Source: Geodermatophilaceae bacterium URHA0031 (GTDB taxonomy: Bacteria > Actinomycetota > Actinomycetes > Mycobacteriales > Geodermatophilaceae). From it: 64,000 bases of DNA. Positions 56,125 through 64,000 of the stretch are shown here, piece after piece. The DNA is taken from assembly GCA_000620205.1 (NCBI GenBank), contig JHVP01000004.1, positions 310,001 through 374,000 of the forward strand, given 5' to 3'. The notes under the pieces were generated by a model that saw only the letters and a list, made by a program, of their open reading frames with translations, was not told the origin of the DNA and did no database searches. Each line of letters opens with the position of its first letter. The stretch's first letter is position 1. The position numbers and the translations under genes were made by a program.

Positions 56125-56413
56125 CTCGGACTCCCGGTGTGGGATCGTCGCGGCACGACGGTGAGACGGAGTCTGGTACCGGGGCGTGCACGGGTCATCG
56201 GCTCGATGGCGGGGCGTCAGTGGGCTCTTTGACCTAGTGCAGCCGACTGCCCCGCCGTGCCCCCGGCTGCCCGGTCGGTGCCCGCAGCCCGGCGCCATCG
56301 TGGTTACGGACGGTCTGTTGCCGTCAGGCAGGGAGCGGCATGATGTCGGCTCTGAGGCGAACCACCGCGCTCCGACCGCGTCACGACGACGCCGACTGAT
56401 CGGTGCTCACCGC
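56125..56413. promoter_or_regulatory. Divergent promoter region before the signalling operon
   Basis: This 289-base gap separates DUF4389 (leftward) from the fusion-protein operon. I see no gene. No DosR-like box or clear operator was found. Confidence 0.35.
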
Positions 56414-58171
56414 ATGGCAGACGGCAGGCAGTCCACCGGCGCTGAGGGGACCCGCGCCGTCGAGCCACGGCCACCCGTGCTGCTGGTGGTCGGCGGCGAC
56501 CCGCAGGACGTGACCACGACGGCGACGGTCCTGGAGCGCCGCTACGGACACGACTACCGGGTGGCGACGGCCGGTTCCGCCGCCGCGGTCCTCGCCGAGC
56601 TGCGGGCCATGGCCCACCGCGGCGAGCAGGTCGCCCTCGTCGCCACGGACCTGCACCTTCCCGACGCCGACGGGGTGGACGTCCTCGAGCAGGCCGCCGA
56701 CCTCCACCCCGGCATCGCCCGGGTGCTGCTGTTCGAGATGGACGACTGGCACACCCGGATCCCGTTCCGGGAGTTGCCCGAGCTGCAACGCGCCAGCGCC
56801 CTCGGCCGCATCGACTTCTGGATGGTCAAGGGGTGGGTCGACCCCGAGGAGTGGCTCTACCCCCAGGTGCAGCAGGCCCTCAGCGCCTGGTCCAGGGCCC
56901 ACCGGCCGGGCCACGTCGTCTACCGCCTCATCGGGGAGCCGTGGGATCCCCGCTCCCACGACCTGCGGGACAGCCTCACGGTGAACGGCGTCCCGTTCAC
57001 GTTCCACCCGCTGCACAGCGACACGGGACGGCAACTCGTGCGCGAGCACCAGGTCGACCCGGGACGGCTGCCGGCCGCCCTCCGGCACGACGGCACCGTG
57101 CTGCAGGACCCGTCGATGACCGAACTGGCGCACTCGCACGGCATCCTGGTGCGGCCCACGTCCGGCTGCTACGACCTGGCGGTGCTCGGCGCCGGCCCGG
57201 CCGGTCTCGCCGCGGCCGTCTACGGCGCGTCGGAGGGACTGCGGACCCTCGTGCTGGAGGTGCGCGCGATCGGTGGCCAGGCCGGCACCAGCTCGATGAT
57301 CCGCAACTACCTGGGCTTCCCGCGCGGGATCGGTGGCGGCGAACTGGCGCACCTCGCCTGGCAGCAGGCCACCCTGCTGGGCGCCGAGTTCGTGTTCACC
57401 CACCGGGTGACGGCGCTCGGCAGCCACGGCGACCAGCACGCCCTCGTCCTGGACGACGGGAGCCGGGTGGACGCGGACAGCGTCATCGTCAGCACCGGCG
57501 TCACCTACCGTCGTCTCGGCATCCCCGAGCTGGACCGGCTGGTCGGGGCCGGGGTCTTCTACGGCGCGGCGGGAGTGATGGCGCCGGCCACCGCCGGCGA
57601 GGACGTCTACGTCGTCGGCGGGGCGAACTCGGCCGGGCAGGCCGCCGTCCACCTGGCCAGGTACGCCGCCCACGTCGTCCTGCTGCTGCGCGGCAGCTCG
57701 TTGGCCGCGGGGATGTCGGACTACCTCGTCCGCCAGATCGAGGCGACCCCCAACATCGTGGTCAGGACCCGCACCGAGGTGGTCGGTGGTCACGGGGCCG
57801 GGCGCCTGGAGACCCTCACCCTGCGGGACGTCGAGCACCAGCGGACCCAGGTCGTGCCTGCCGTGGCCGTCTTCGTCATGATCGGCGCCGAGCCCCACAC
57901 CGAGTGGCTCGCCCCTGCGCTGAGCCTCGACGAACGCGGCTACATCGTGACCGGCCGGGACCTGCCCCCGGCGCAGTGGGCCCTGTCACGTGAGCCCTAC
58001 CCCTTCGAGACCTCCCGCCCCGGCGTCTTCGCGGCCGGTGACGTGCGGCGTGGGTCCGTCAAGCGGGTGGCCGGGGCCGTCGGGGAGGGCTCGGTGACCG
58101 TCGGATCGGTCCACCGGTACCTGACCGGCCTCGCCGCCAGCCGCGCGACCGCCGGAGCACCCGGTGCATGA
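56414..58171 (+). CDS. Receiver domain fused to a thioredoxin-reductase-like flavoprotein lacking CxxC
   Basis: This 585-residue protein has an N-terminal receiver-like domain (about 20-155), a linking region, and a C-terminal FAD/NADPH module (about 255-570) with VLGAGPAGLAAAVYGASEGL, VVGGANSAGQAAVHLARY and GVFAAGDVR. Between them the usual thioredoxin-reductase CxxC site reads YGAA, so it cannot reduce disulfides by the standard route. Similar fused proteins are annotated in other bacteria. A redox or NADPH sensor controlled by phosphorylation is plausible. It overlaps the GAF kinase gene by eight bases. Confidence 0.84.
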   Translation: MADGRQSTGAEGTRAVEPRPPVLLVVGGDPQDVTTTATVLERRYGHDYRVATAGSAAAVLAELRAMAHRGEQVALVATDLHLPDADGVDVLEQAADLHPGIARVLLFEMDDWHTRIPFRELPELQRASALGRIDFWMVKGWVDPEEWLYPQVQQALSAWSRAHRPGHVVYRLIGEPWDPRSHDLRDSLTVNGVPFTFHPLHSDTGRQLVREHQVDPGRLPAALRHDGTVLQDPSMTELAHSHGILVRPTSGCYDLAVLGAGPAGLAAAVYGASEGLRTLVLEVRAIGGQAGTSSMIRNYLGFPRGIGGGELAHLAWQQATLLGAEFVFTHRVTALGSHGDQHALVLDDGSRVDADSVIVSTGVTYRRLGIPELDRLVGAGVFYGAAGVMAPATAGEDVYVVGGANSAGQAAVHLARYAAHVVLLLRGSSLAAGMSDYLVRQIEATPNIVVRTRTEVVGGHGAGRLETLTLRDVEHQRTQVVPAVAVFVMIGAEPHTEWLAPALSLDERGYIVTGRDLPPAQWALSREPYPFETSRPGVFAAGDVRRGSVKRVAGAVGEGSVTVGSVHRYLTGLAASRATAGAPGA

Positions 58172-59939
58172 CGTGCGGAGCGGTGGGAGGGCTCCCCTGG
58201 CCGAGGTCGATGTCTCCGATGACCGGCGAGCGGCACACCGGCAGGCCACGCTGATGCACGTCGCGGCCCAGGTGGCGCTGGCCGAGTCCCTCGAGGCCAC
58301 GCTCGACACCGTCGCCCGCTGCCTCACCGAGTCCACGGGCATGACCGCGTGCGCCGCGATCGTCTTCGACGGGGAGCCGGCAAGGCTCCGGGTCGCCGGC
58401 ACCGCGGGGCTGCCTGCCGACTACGCCCAGCGGTTCCGGGGGGCGCTGGCGGCCGCGCACGAGGTGCTGCCGGCGGTGTCGGCCTTCCGGAGCCGGCGCA
58501 CCGTCGTGCTGGACCGGTCCAGCGGGGCGCCGGTGCTGGGCATGCTCGAGGACCTGGACGACGACCTGGAGTGGCACAGCATCGCGTCGTTCCCCATGGT
58601 GGCGCGCAACCACCCGGTCGGCGCCATCAAGACGTTCTGGCCCGGCCCTCCCCCGGACGGCCCGGAGCTCCACTTCCTCGCGGCCGTCGCCGACCAGGCC
58701 GCGACAGCGGTGGACAACGCCCGGCTCCTCGCCGACGCCGCGGCCTCCTCCCGGCGGGACGAGGGGCTGATCGGGGCGGGCCTGGCACTGGCCTCCGAGC
58801 TCTCCCTGCCGGCGGTGCTCACGAAGATCGTGGAACTGGCCTGCACCGTCGCTGATGCGGAGTACGGAGCGGTCGGGGTCCTGGGGTCCGACGGGCTCCT
58901 GGAGGACTTCATCACCCACGGCATCGGGCCCGAGGACCGCACCGCCATCGGCCACCTGCCCATCGGCCAGGGCATCCTCGGAGCCCTCATCTCCGCTGCC
59001 CGCCCCATGCGGTTGGCCCGCATCCAGGACGACGCCCGGTCTGTCGGCTTCCCCCCGGACCACCCACCGATGACGTCCTTCCTCGGCGTCCCGATCACCG
59101 TCCGCGGCCGGGTCTACGGCAACCTGTACCTGACCGAGAAGCGCGGCGAGGCGGAGTTCACGGCCGAGGACGAGCGCGCTGTCGTCACCCTCGCGGCGCA
59201 GGCCGGCGTGGCGATCGAGAACGCCCGGTTGTTCTCCGAGGCGCAGCAGCGGCTGGCCCTGGAGGCCCGGCACCGCCTCGCCCGTGAGCTGCACGACTCG
59301 GTGTCGCAGGCGCTGTTCTCCATGACGATGGAGACGCGGGCCGCGCAGCTGCTACTGCAGCGCGCGGGGCTGCCCGACGACGGGCCGCTCGGCGAGCGGC
59401 TCGACCACCTGCGGGAGCTCACGCAGGGCGCTCTCGCCGAGATGCGGAGCCTCATCTTCGAGTTGCGCCCCGAGGCCCTCCAGGAGGAAGGCCTCGTCGC
59501 CGCGATCCGCAAGCAGGCCGAGGGGATGAGCGCCCGCACCGAGATCGAGGTGGACCTCCGGTTGCCCAAGAGACGCCTGGCACTGCCCCGCGACGTCGAG
59601 GAGCAGGTCTACCGGGTCATCCAGGAGTCCCTCGCGAACGTCGCCAAGCACTCGGGGGCCCGCCGAGCGGTGCTACGACTGCGGCAGCGGCGTGCGGACC
59701 GCCGCGAGCTGCTGGTCGAGCTGAGCGACGACGGCGTGGGTTTCGACCCCTCCGCCCGGCAGCCCGGTCACCTGGGCCTGCGCACGATGGCCCAGCGGAT
59801 GGAGCAGCTGGGCGGCACGCTGGTGGTCGACTCCCGCCCGGGGCGCGGGACCCGCATCTCGGCCACCGTCCCCCTGGCCCGGGGCGAGGCGCGGTTGGGG
59901 GTGGGAGCCGAGGTCCGTTCGCCGCCCGGCCGGACATGA
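58164..59939 (+). CDS. Tandem-GAF histidine kinase (NarL-type, DevS-like)
   Basis: This 591-residue kinase has two GAF domains (about 40-187 and 208-357), a HisKA_3 helix with RLARELHDSVSQALF (H377) and an intact ATPase domain (QESLANVAKHS, SDDGVGFD). The second GAF has DHPPMTSFLG and NLYLTEK, the positions matched by H146/Y168 in the devS kinase. The GTG start lies within the end of the preceding gene. The next gene encodes its likely response regulator. Confidence 0.86.
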   Translation: MHDVRSGGRAPLAEVDVSDDRRAAHRQATLMHVAAQVALAESLEATLDTVARCLTESTGMTACAAIVFDGEPARLRVAGTAGLPADYAQRFRGALAAAHEVLPAVSAFRSRRTVVLDRSSGAPVLGMLEDLDDDLEWHSIASFPMVARNHPVGAIKTFWPGPPPDGPELHFLAAVADQAATAVDNARLLADAAASSRRDEGLIGAGLALASELSLPAVLTKIVELACTVADAEYGAVGVLGSDGLLEDFITHGIGPEDRTAIGHLPIGQGILGALISAARPMRLARIQDDARSVGFPPDHPPMTSFLGVPITVRGRVYGNLYLTEKRGEAEFTAEDERAVVTLAAQAGVAIENARLFSEAQQRLALEARHRLARELHDSVSQALFSMTMETRAAQLLLQRAGLPDDGPLGERLDHLRELTQGALAEMRSLIFELRPEALQEEGLVAAIRKQAEGMSARTEIEVDLRLPKRRLALPRDVEEQVYRVIQESLANVAKHSGARRAVLRLRQRRADRRELLVELSDDGVGFDPSARQPGHLGLRTMAQRMEQLGGTLVVDSRPGRGTRISATVPLARGEARLGVGAEVRSPPGRT

Positions 59940-60622
59940 GCGGGCCGGAGCCGGGCGCCGGCCCCATCCGCGTCTGCCTGGTCGACGACCACGCGGTGGT
60001 GCGCCGCGGACTGCGCGGGTACCTGGCGCTGGTCGAGGACATCGAGGTCGTCGGCGAGGCCGGTGACGGCCAGGCCGCACTGGAGACCGTCGACGCCCTG
60101 GTCGCCCAGGACCGAGCACCGCACGTCGTCCTCATGGACCTGCTCATGCCCGGGGTCGACGGCGTCACCGCCACCCGGCTGCTCACCCAGCGGTACGCGG
60201 ACATCGCCGTCATGGCCATGACCAGCTACAGCGAGGTGGACCGCATCCGCAGCGCGCTGGAGGCCGGCGCAGCCGGCTACCTGCTCAAGGACGCCGAGGC
60301 CGACGAGGTGGCCGACGGCATCCGGAGGGCGCACCGCCGGGAGATGCCACTGGCAGCCGCGGTCTCCCGGCGACTGGCGCGGGCGTTCAGCGCGACCGGC
60401 CAGGCGGCTCTCGGGACGCTCACCGCCCGCGAGCACGAGGTCCTCGTCCTGGTCGCGGCGGGGCTGTCGAACCGCGAGATCGCCTCCCGGCTGGTGATCA
60501 GCGAGCGGACCGCGCGCACCCACGTCAGCAGCATCCTGGACAAGCTGGGGCTCCGCTCGCGTACCCAAGCGGCGCTGTACGCCGTCGAGCACGGACTGAC
60601 CCCTCCGTCCCCCTCGCCGTAG
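59936..60622 (+). CDS. LuxR/NarL-family response regulator
   Basis: This 228-residue protein has a receiver domain with the LMDLLMPG phospho-acceptor loop and a C-terminal LuxR helix-turn-helix (NREIASRLVISERTARTHVSSILDKLGLRSR). The recognition helix differs from DevR, so it should bind other sites. The ATG overlaps the kinase stop by four bases, which strongly supports the pair. Confidence 0.9.
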   Translation: MSGPEPGAGPIRVCLVDDHAVVRRGLRGYLALVEDIEVVGEAGDGQAALETVDALVAQDRAPHVVLMDLLMPGVDGVTATRLLTQRYADIAVMAMTSYSEVDRIRSALEAGAAGYLLKDAEADEVADGIRRAHRREMPLAAAVSRRLARAFSATGQAALGTLTAREHEVLVLVAAGLSNREIASRLVISERTARTHVSSILDKLGLRSRTQAALYAVEHGLTPPSPSP

Positions 60623-60694
60623 GCACCGCCGTACGCCGCCCGTCCTACGACACCCGCCGCACCCGAGGCGGGACATCGCGACGATGACGCGGGG

Positions 60695-60739
60695 GCTCCT
60701 CGGTGGTGCGGTGGGCGGTACAGGTCTCCCCCGAGGAGC
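60695..60739 (+). promoter_or_regulatory. Hairpin that can sequester the ribosome site of the lone receiver gene
   Basis: A perfect 9-bp stem, GCTCCTCGG (60695-60703) with CCGAGGAGC (60731-60739), includes the GAGGAG ribosome site of the gene at 60746. In an RNA that includes both arms, the hairpin could block translation. It may also act as a terminator for the upstream operon. Confidence 0.45.
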
Positions 60740-60745
60740 GCAGCG

Positions 60746-61150
60746 GTGACGGTGCTGGTGGCCGCGCGAGACGTCCGCGTCCGTCGAGCGCTGTCCGGCC
60801 TCGTGGAGCTGGTCGACCACCGCACGGTCAGCAGTGCGGACACGGCCACCCTCGGACCCCCTCTCGACGCCGAGGTCGCTCCCGAACTCGTCGTTCTCGA
60901 GGTGGACCGGGGACGCGAGACCCAGGATCTCTCCGTCATCGGGCAACTCGCCGATCGCGGGTGCTCGATCATCGGTGTGTGCAGCGGCGTGACGTCCTCC
61001 GCCGCCGTGCTGGCTGCCGGTGCCGCGGTGTGCCTGGACAAGGAGGACGCCGGCTTCGCCGACCGGCTCGCCGAGACCGTCCGGACGATGTCCGGGTCAT
61101 CGGCAGCGGGTGGACAGCCACAGCGATCCCGCTGCCCGCCTGCCCGTTGA
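60746..61150 (+). CDS. Stand-alone receiver-like protein
   Basis: This 134-residue protein has a receiver-like order of strands (TVLVAARDVRVRRALSGLVE, LVVLEVDRG, CSIIGVC, CLDKEDA) but lacks an obvious LxD phospho-acceptor loop; the acidic residue in LEVD is the nearest candidate. It has no DNA-binding domain. The GTG at 60746 follows CGAGGAG. It could act as a decoy or adaptor for the upstream kinase. Confidence 0.65.
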   Translation: MTVLVAARDVRVRRALSGLVELVDHRTVSSADTATLGPPLDAEVAPELVVLEVDRGRETQDLSVIGQLADRGCSIIGVCSGVTSSAAVLAAGAAVCLDKEDAGFADRLAETVRTMSGSSAAGGQPQRSRCPPAR

Positions 61151-61397
61151 CGTAGGTCGAAGAGCCAGGTCCCGCCCGGTCGTCCGCCCGATGAGGGAAC
61201 CCATGGGTCGGTCACAGACTTCGTTCCGCGTCGGTCGCGCAGCCGGCGCACGACGGGACCGGCCACCCCGTGCGGGCCGCCTCCCGTCGTCGGCAGCACC
61301 GTCCCGGCGTCACCGCCGGCGCCCACGGCGGAACGGCGGGGACTGCTGCCCTGACCCGCCGCGCTCAGCGGAGAACGCCGTGATCCCAGGAGCTGAC

Positions 61398-62177
61398 ATG
61401 ACATCCGTCCGAGACATCCCGCGACCGAGGGTCGGCGATGCGCCCGCCGCCGCCCGCAGCGTCCATCTCAGCAAGGTCTACGGCGAGGGGGACACGCGCG
61501 TCGTCGCCCTCGATGCCGTCGACGTCGAGTTCCCGCGCGGGGTGTTCACCGCCATCATGGGGCCCTCCGGTTCCGGCAAGTCCACCCTCATGCACTGCAT
61601 GGCCGGGCTGGACGCGGTGACCGACGGCCAGGCCTACATCGGCGACACCGAGCTGAGCTCGCTGAACGACAGACAGCTCACCACGCTCCGCCGCGACGAG
61701 ATCGGTTTCGTCTTCCAGGCCTACAACCTGCTGCCCACGCTCACGGCGCTGGAGAACATCACGCTCCCGATGGACATCGCCGGGCGCCGGCCGGACCAGG
61801 CGTGGCTGACGACGGTCATCGACACCGTGGGCCTGGGCCAGCGCCTGGGCCACCGGCCGAGCGAACTGTCCGGTGGCCAGCAACAGCGGGTGGCCTGCGC
61901 CCGGGCACTGGCCAGCCGGCCGGAGATCATCTTCGCCGACGAGCCGACCGGGAACCTGGACTCCCGGAGCGGCGCGGACGTCCTGTCCTTCCTCCGCAGG
62001 TCGGTCAAGGAGATGGGGCAGACGATCGTCATGGTCACGCACGACCCGGTCGCCGCGTCCTACTCCGACCGCGTGCTGTTCCTCGCCGATGGCCGGATCG
62101 TCGACTCGATGACCTCGCCGACGCGGGAACGGGTGCTGGAGCGCATGAAGGCCTTCGACGGGCAGCCGGAGGCCTGA
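61398..62177 (+). CDS. MacB/LolD-type ABC transporter ATP-binding protein
   Basis: This 259-residue ATPase has Walker A GPSGSGKST, signature LSGGQQQRVACARAL and Walker B IIFADEPTGNLDS. It belongs to the MacB/LolD/FtsE group that works with FtsX-type permeases. The ATG follows AGGAG. It stops one base before the permease ATG. Confidence 0.92.
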   Translation: MTSVRDIPRPRVGDAPAAARSVHLSKVYGEGDTRVVALDAVDVEFPRGVFTAIMGPSGSGKSTLMHCMAGLDAVTDGQAYIGDTELSSLNDRQLTTLRRDEIGFVFQAYNLLPTLTALENITLPMDIAGRRPDQAWLTTVIDTVGLGQRLGHRPSELSGGQQQRVACARALASRPEIIFADEPTGNLDSRSGADVLSFLRRSVKEMGQTIVMVTHDPVAASYSDRVLFLADGRIVDSMTSPTRERVLERMKAFDGQPEA

Positions 62178-62178
62178 C

Positions 62179-64000
62179 ATGTGGCGCGCGACCGTTCGCA
62201 ACCTGCTGGCGCACAAGCTCCGCCTGGCGCTCAGCGGACTGGCGATCGTGCTCGGGGTCGCCTTCGTCTCCGGCACGATGATCTTCACCGACACGCTGGG
62301 CAGGACGTTCGACGACCTCTTCGCGAGCACGGCCGCGGACGTCAACGTCGAACCGGCCACCGCGTTCGACTCGGGCCTGACCGGGACCGGTGAGGGCGTC
62401 GGCACGACGTCCACCGTGCCGGCGACCGTGGTCGACACCGTGCAGGGCGTGGACGGCGTCGCCTCGGCCGCGGGCTTCGTCCGCACGGAGGGCGTCTACG
62501 TCCTCGACCGCAACGGCGACGTCCTGGACACCGGGGGTGCACCGGGCATCGGGATCAGCTGGGAGCCGGACCCGGCGCTGTCCTCGAGCACGCTCGTCGA
62601 CGGCCGGCCGCCGCGCGACGCCACGGAGGTGGCTCTGGACGTCGACTCCGTGGAGAAGGCCGGCTACTCCCTCGGTGACACCGTCCCGGTGCTGACGACG
62701 GGACCGCGGGTCGAGGCGGAGCTCGTCGGCACGTTCTCCTTCGGGGACAGCGGGGGCTCGGCCGGGGCGTCGCTGGCCGCCTTCGAGAAGTCGGCAGCCC
62801 AGCAGCTGTTCGGCACCCCGGGGCAGTTCAACGGCATCGCCGTCTCCACCGTCGAGGGGGTCACCCAGGAGGCGGTCCGGGACCGCATCGCCGCGGCGAT
62901 CGGGGACGGCTACACCGTCAGGACCGCCAGCGAGCAGGCCGATGCACTCGCCGGCGACTTCGAGGAGGGCCTCGCCTTCGTCGAGACCTTCCTGCTCGCC
63001 TTCGCCGGCATCGCGCTGTTCGTGGGGACGTTCATCATCCTCAACACCTTCTCCATGCTCGTCGCGCAGCGCACCCGTGAGCTGGCCCTGCTGCGCGCGC
63101 TCGGCGCCCGTCGCGCGCAGGTCAAGCGCTCGGTGCTGGCCGAGGCACTGGTGCTCGGGGTGGTCGGGTCCACCCTGGGCCTGGCTGCCGGGTTCGGGGT
63201 CGCCACCGGTCTGCGGTCCCTGTTCGGGCGGTTCGGCCTCACGCTGGACGGCGGACTGGTCTTCGCGACGGACACGGTGCTGTGGTCCTACGCCGTGGGC
63301 GTGCTCGTCACCCTGGTGGCGGCGTACCTGCCGGCCCGACGCGCGGCCAGGACGCCGCCCGTGGCAGCGATGCGCGACGACCACGTCGCGGTCGAACGCT
63401 CCCTGCGCCGCCGTACCGTCTTCGGGAGCGTGCTGACGGCGGCCGGCGTCGCTGCGCTGGTCGGCGCCTTCGTGGTCGAGGACGACGGCTCCGCTGCGTC
63501 GCTGGTCGGACTGGGCGCCCTGGCGTTGCTGCTGGGGACCATCGCGCTGAGCCCGGTGATCGCCCGGCCGTTCCTCCGGGGCATCGGCGGAGTCCTCCCC
63601 CGGTTGTTCGGCACCCCCGGCCACCTCGCCCGGGAGAACGCCGTCCGCAACCCGCGGCGGACTGCGGCCACGGCGTCCGCCCTGATGGTGGGGTTGGCGC
63701 TGGTCAGCGGGTTCAGCATCATCGGCGCATCCACCAACGCCTCGGTCGACGGCGCCCTCGACCAGTCGTTGGGAGCGGACTACGTGGTGTCCACCGCCGT
63801 CCAGGCACCGTTCAGCGCCGACATCGCCGAGCAGATCCGCGGCATCGACGGTGTCGACGCGGTGACGCAGCAACGCTTCGCCCAGGCGGAGCTGGCCGGG
63901 GTGCAGACCTCGGTGAGCGCCGTGGACGCCGGGACGCTGGACTCCGCACTGGCGCTGGACTACACCGCGGGGAGCACCGCGGGGCTGCGCGGCGACGGGC
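62179..64000 (+). CDS. FtsX/MacB-type ABC permease, runs past window end
   Basis: At least 607 codons are present and the frame is open at the window edge. The protein begins with an N-terminal membrane anchor (about 14-35), a large extracytoplasmic MacB-like domain (about 45-265), and FtsX-type core segments with RTRELALLRALGARRAQV, then a second membrane half beginning LARENAVRNPRRTAATAS, which suggests two FtsX units. This size is usual for actinobacterial proteins of this type, which move lipids or peptides across the membrane. It pairs with the ATPase just upstream. Confidence 0.9.
   Translation, partial: MWRATVRNLLAHKLRLALSGLAIVLGVAFVSGTMIFTDTLGRTFDDLFASTAADVNVEPATAFDSGLTGTGEGVGTTSTVPATVVDTVQGVDGVASAAGFVRTEGVYVLDRNGDVLDTGGAPGIGISWEPDPALSSSTLVDGRPPRDATEVALDVDSVEKAGYSLGDTVPVLTTGPRVEAELVGTFSFGDSGGSAGASLAAFEKSAAQQLFGTPGQFNGIAVSTVEGVTQEAVRDRIAAAIGDGYTVRTASEQADALAGDFEEGLAFVETFLLAFAGIALFVGTFIILNTFSMLVAQRTRELALLRALGARRAQVKRSVLAEALVLGVVGSTLGLAAGFGVATGLRSLFGRFGLTLDGGLVFATDTVLWSYAVGVLVTLVAAYLPARRAARTPPVAAMRDDHVAVERSLRRRTVFGSVLTAAGVAALVGAFVVEDDGSAASLVGLGALALLLGTIALSPVIARPFLRGIGGVLPRLFGTPGHLARENAVRNPRRTAATASALMVGLALVSGFSIIGASTNASVDGALDQSLGADYVVSTAVQAPFSADIAEQIRGIDGVDAVTQQRFAQAELAGVQTSVSAVDAGTLDSALALDYTAGSTAGLRGDG

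Overview
The window is GC-rich (around 73 percent by eye) with almost no non-coding space, long opposite-strand shadow frames, and many GTG starts and 1-4 base gene overlaps. This points to a high-GC actinobacterium. Mycofactocin-type alcohol dehydrogenases, a DevR/DevS-like pair, an F420/flavin-type nitroreductase and Rv1733c-like, DUF1918 and DUF4389 proteins suggest a soil actinomycete, perhaps of the Geodermatophilaceae. The family is inference; no rRNA or other marker gene is present. No tRNA, rRNA, CRISPR array, phage or intact insertion sequence was seen.

Region 1 (1-21.1 kb) is catabolic. An aldehyde dehydrogenase/NDMA-type alcohol dehydrogenase operon diverges from a CoA-transferase/amidohydrolase/SDR operon. 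Two cassettes on the minus strand, 9187-6359 and 14989-9316, each encode a small protein with a GDCGSC motif (the cysteine form of the UGSC (seleno)protein family) followed by a ~365-aa partner of unknown function and short-chain dehydrogenases. One cassette begins with a second NDMA-type alcohol dehydrogenase. The divergent promoter regions beside both NDMA dehydrogenases contain the same inverted repeat, CTTCC-N7-GGAAG. An IclR regulator, an acyl-CoA ligase, two MaoC-like hydratases and a quinone oxidoreductase complete the region, together with thioredoxin reductase. The genes read as oxidation of an alcohol to aldehyde and acid, then CoA activation and hydration.

Region 2 (21.1-42.2 kb) resembles the dormancy (DosR/DevR) regulon of Mycobacterium tuberculosis. 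It has CBS-domain proteins, two universal stress proteins, an Acg-like nitroreductase, an Rv1733c-like membrane protein, a pyridoxamine-oxidase-like protein, two flavodoxin-like proteins, a Tgs1-like wax ester/triacylglycerol synthase, a DevS-like GAF histidine kinase and a very DevR-like response regulator. Several promoters carry DosR-like boxes (GGGMC-N4-GTCCC and variants). In five of them the box centre lies exactly 30.5 bases upstream of a YAnnnT -10 element, and two of these promoters look leaderless. An ABC exporter and a second, partly degenerate GAF kinase lie within the region.

Region 3 (42.2-56.1 kb) is mixed. It holds an MMPL transporter/MarR pair with a 25-base palindrome, a cupin and PucR regulator, a DadA-like oxidase, small zinc proteins, a tandem DJ-1/PfpI protein, a multicopper oxidase with a duplicated metal-binding module, a flavin monooxygenase and membrane proteins.

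Region 4 (56.1-64 kb) is a signalling operon: a receiver/thioredoxin-reductase-like fusion, a tandem-GAF histidine kinase, a LuxR-type response regulator and a lone receiver-like protein. It is followed by a MacB/LolD-type ABC transporter whose permease runs off the window.
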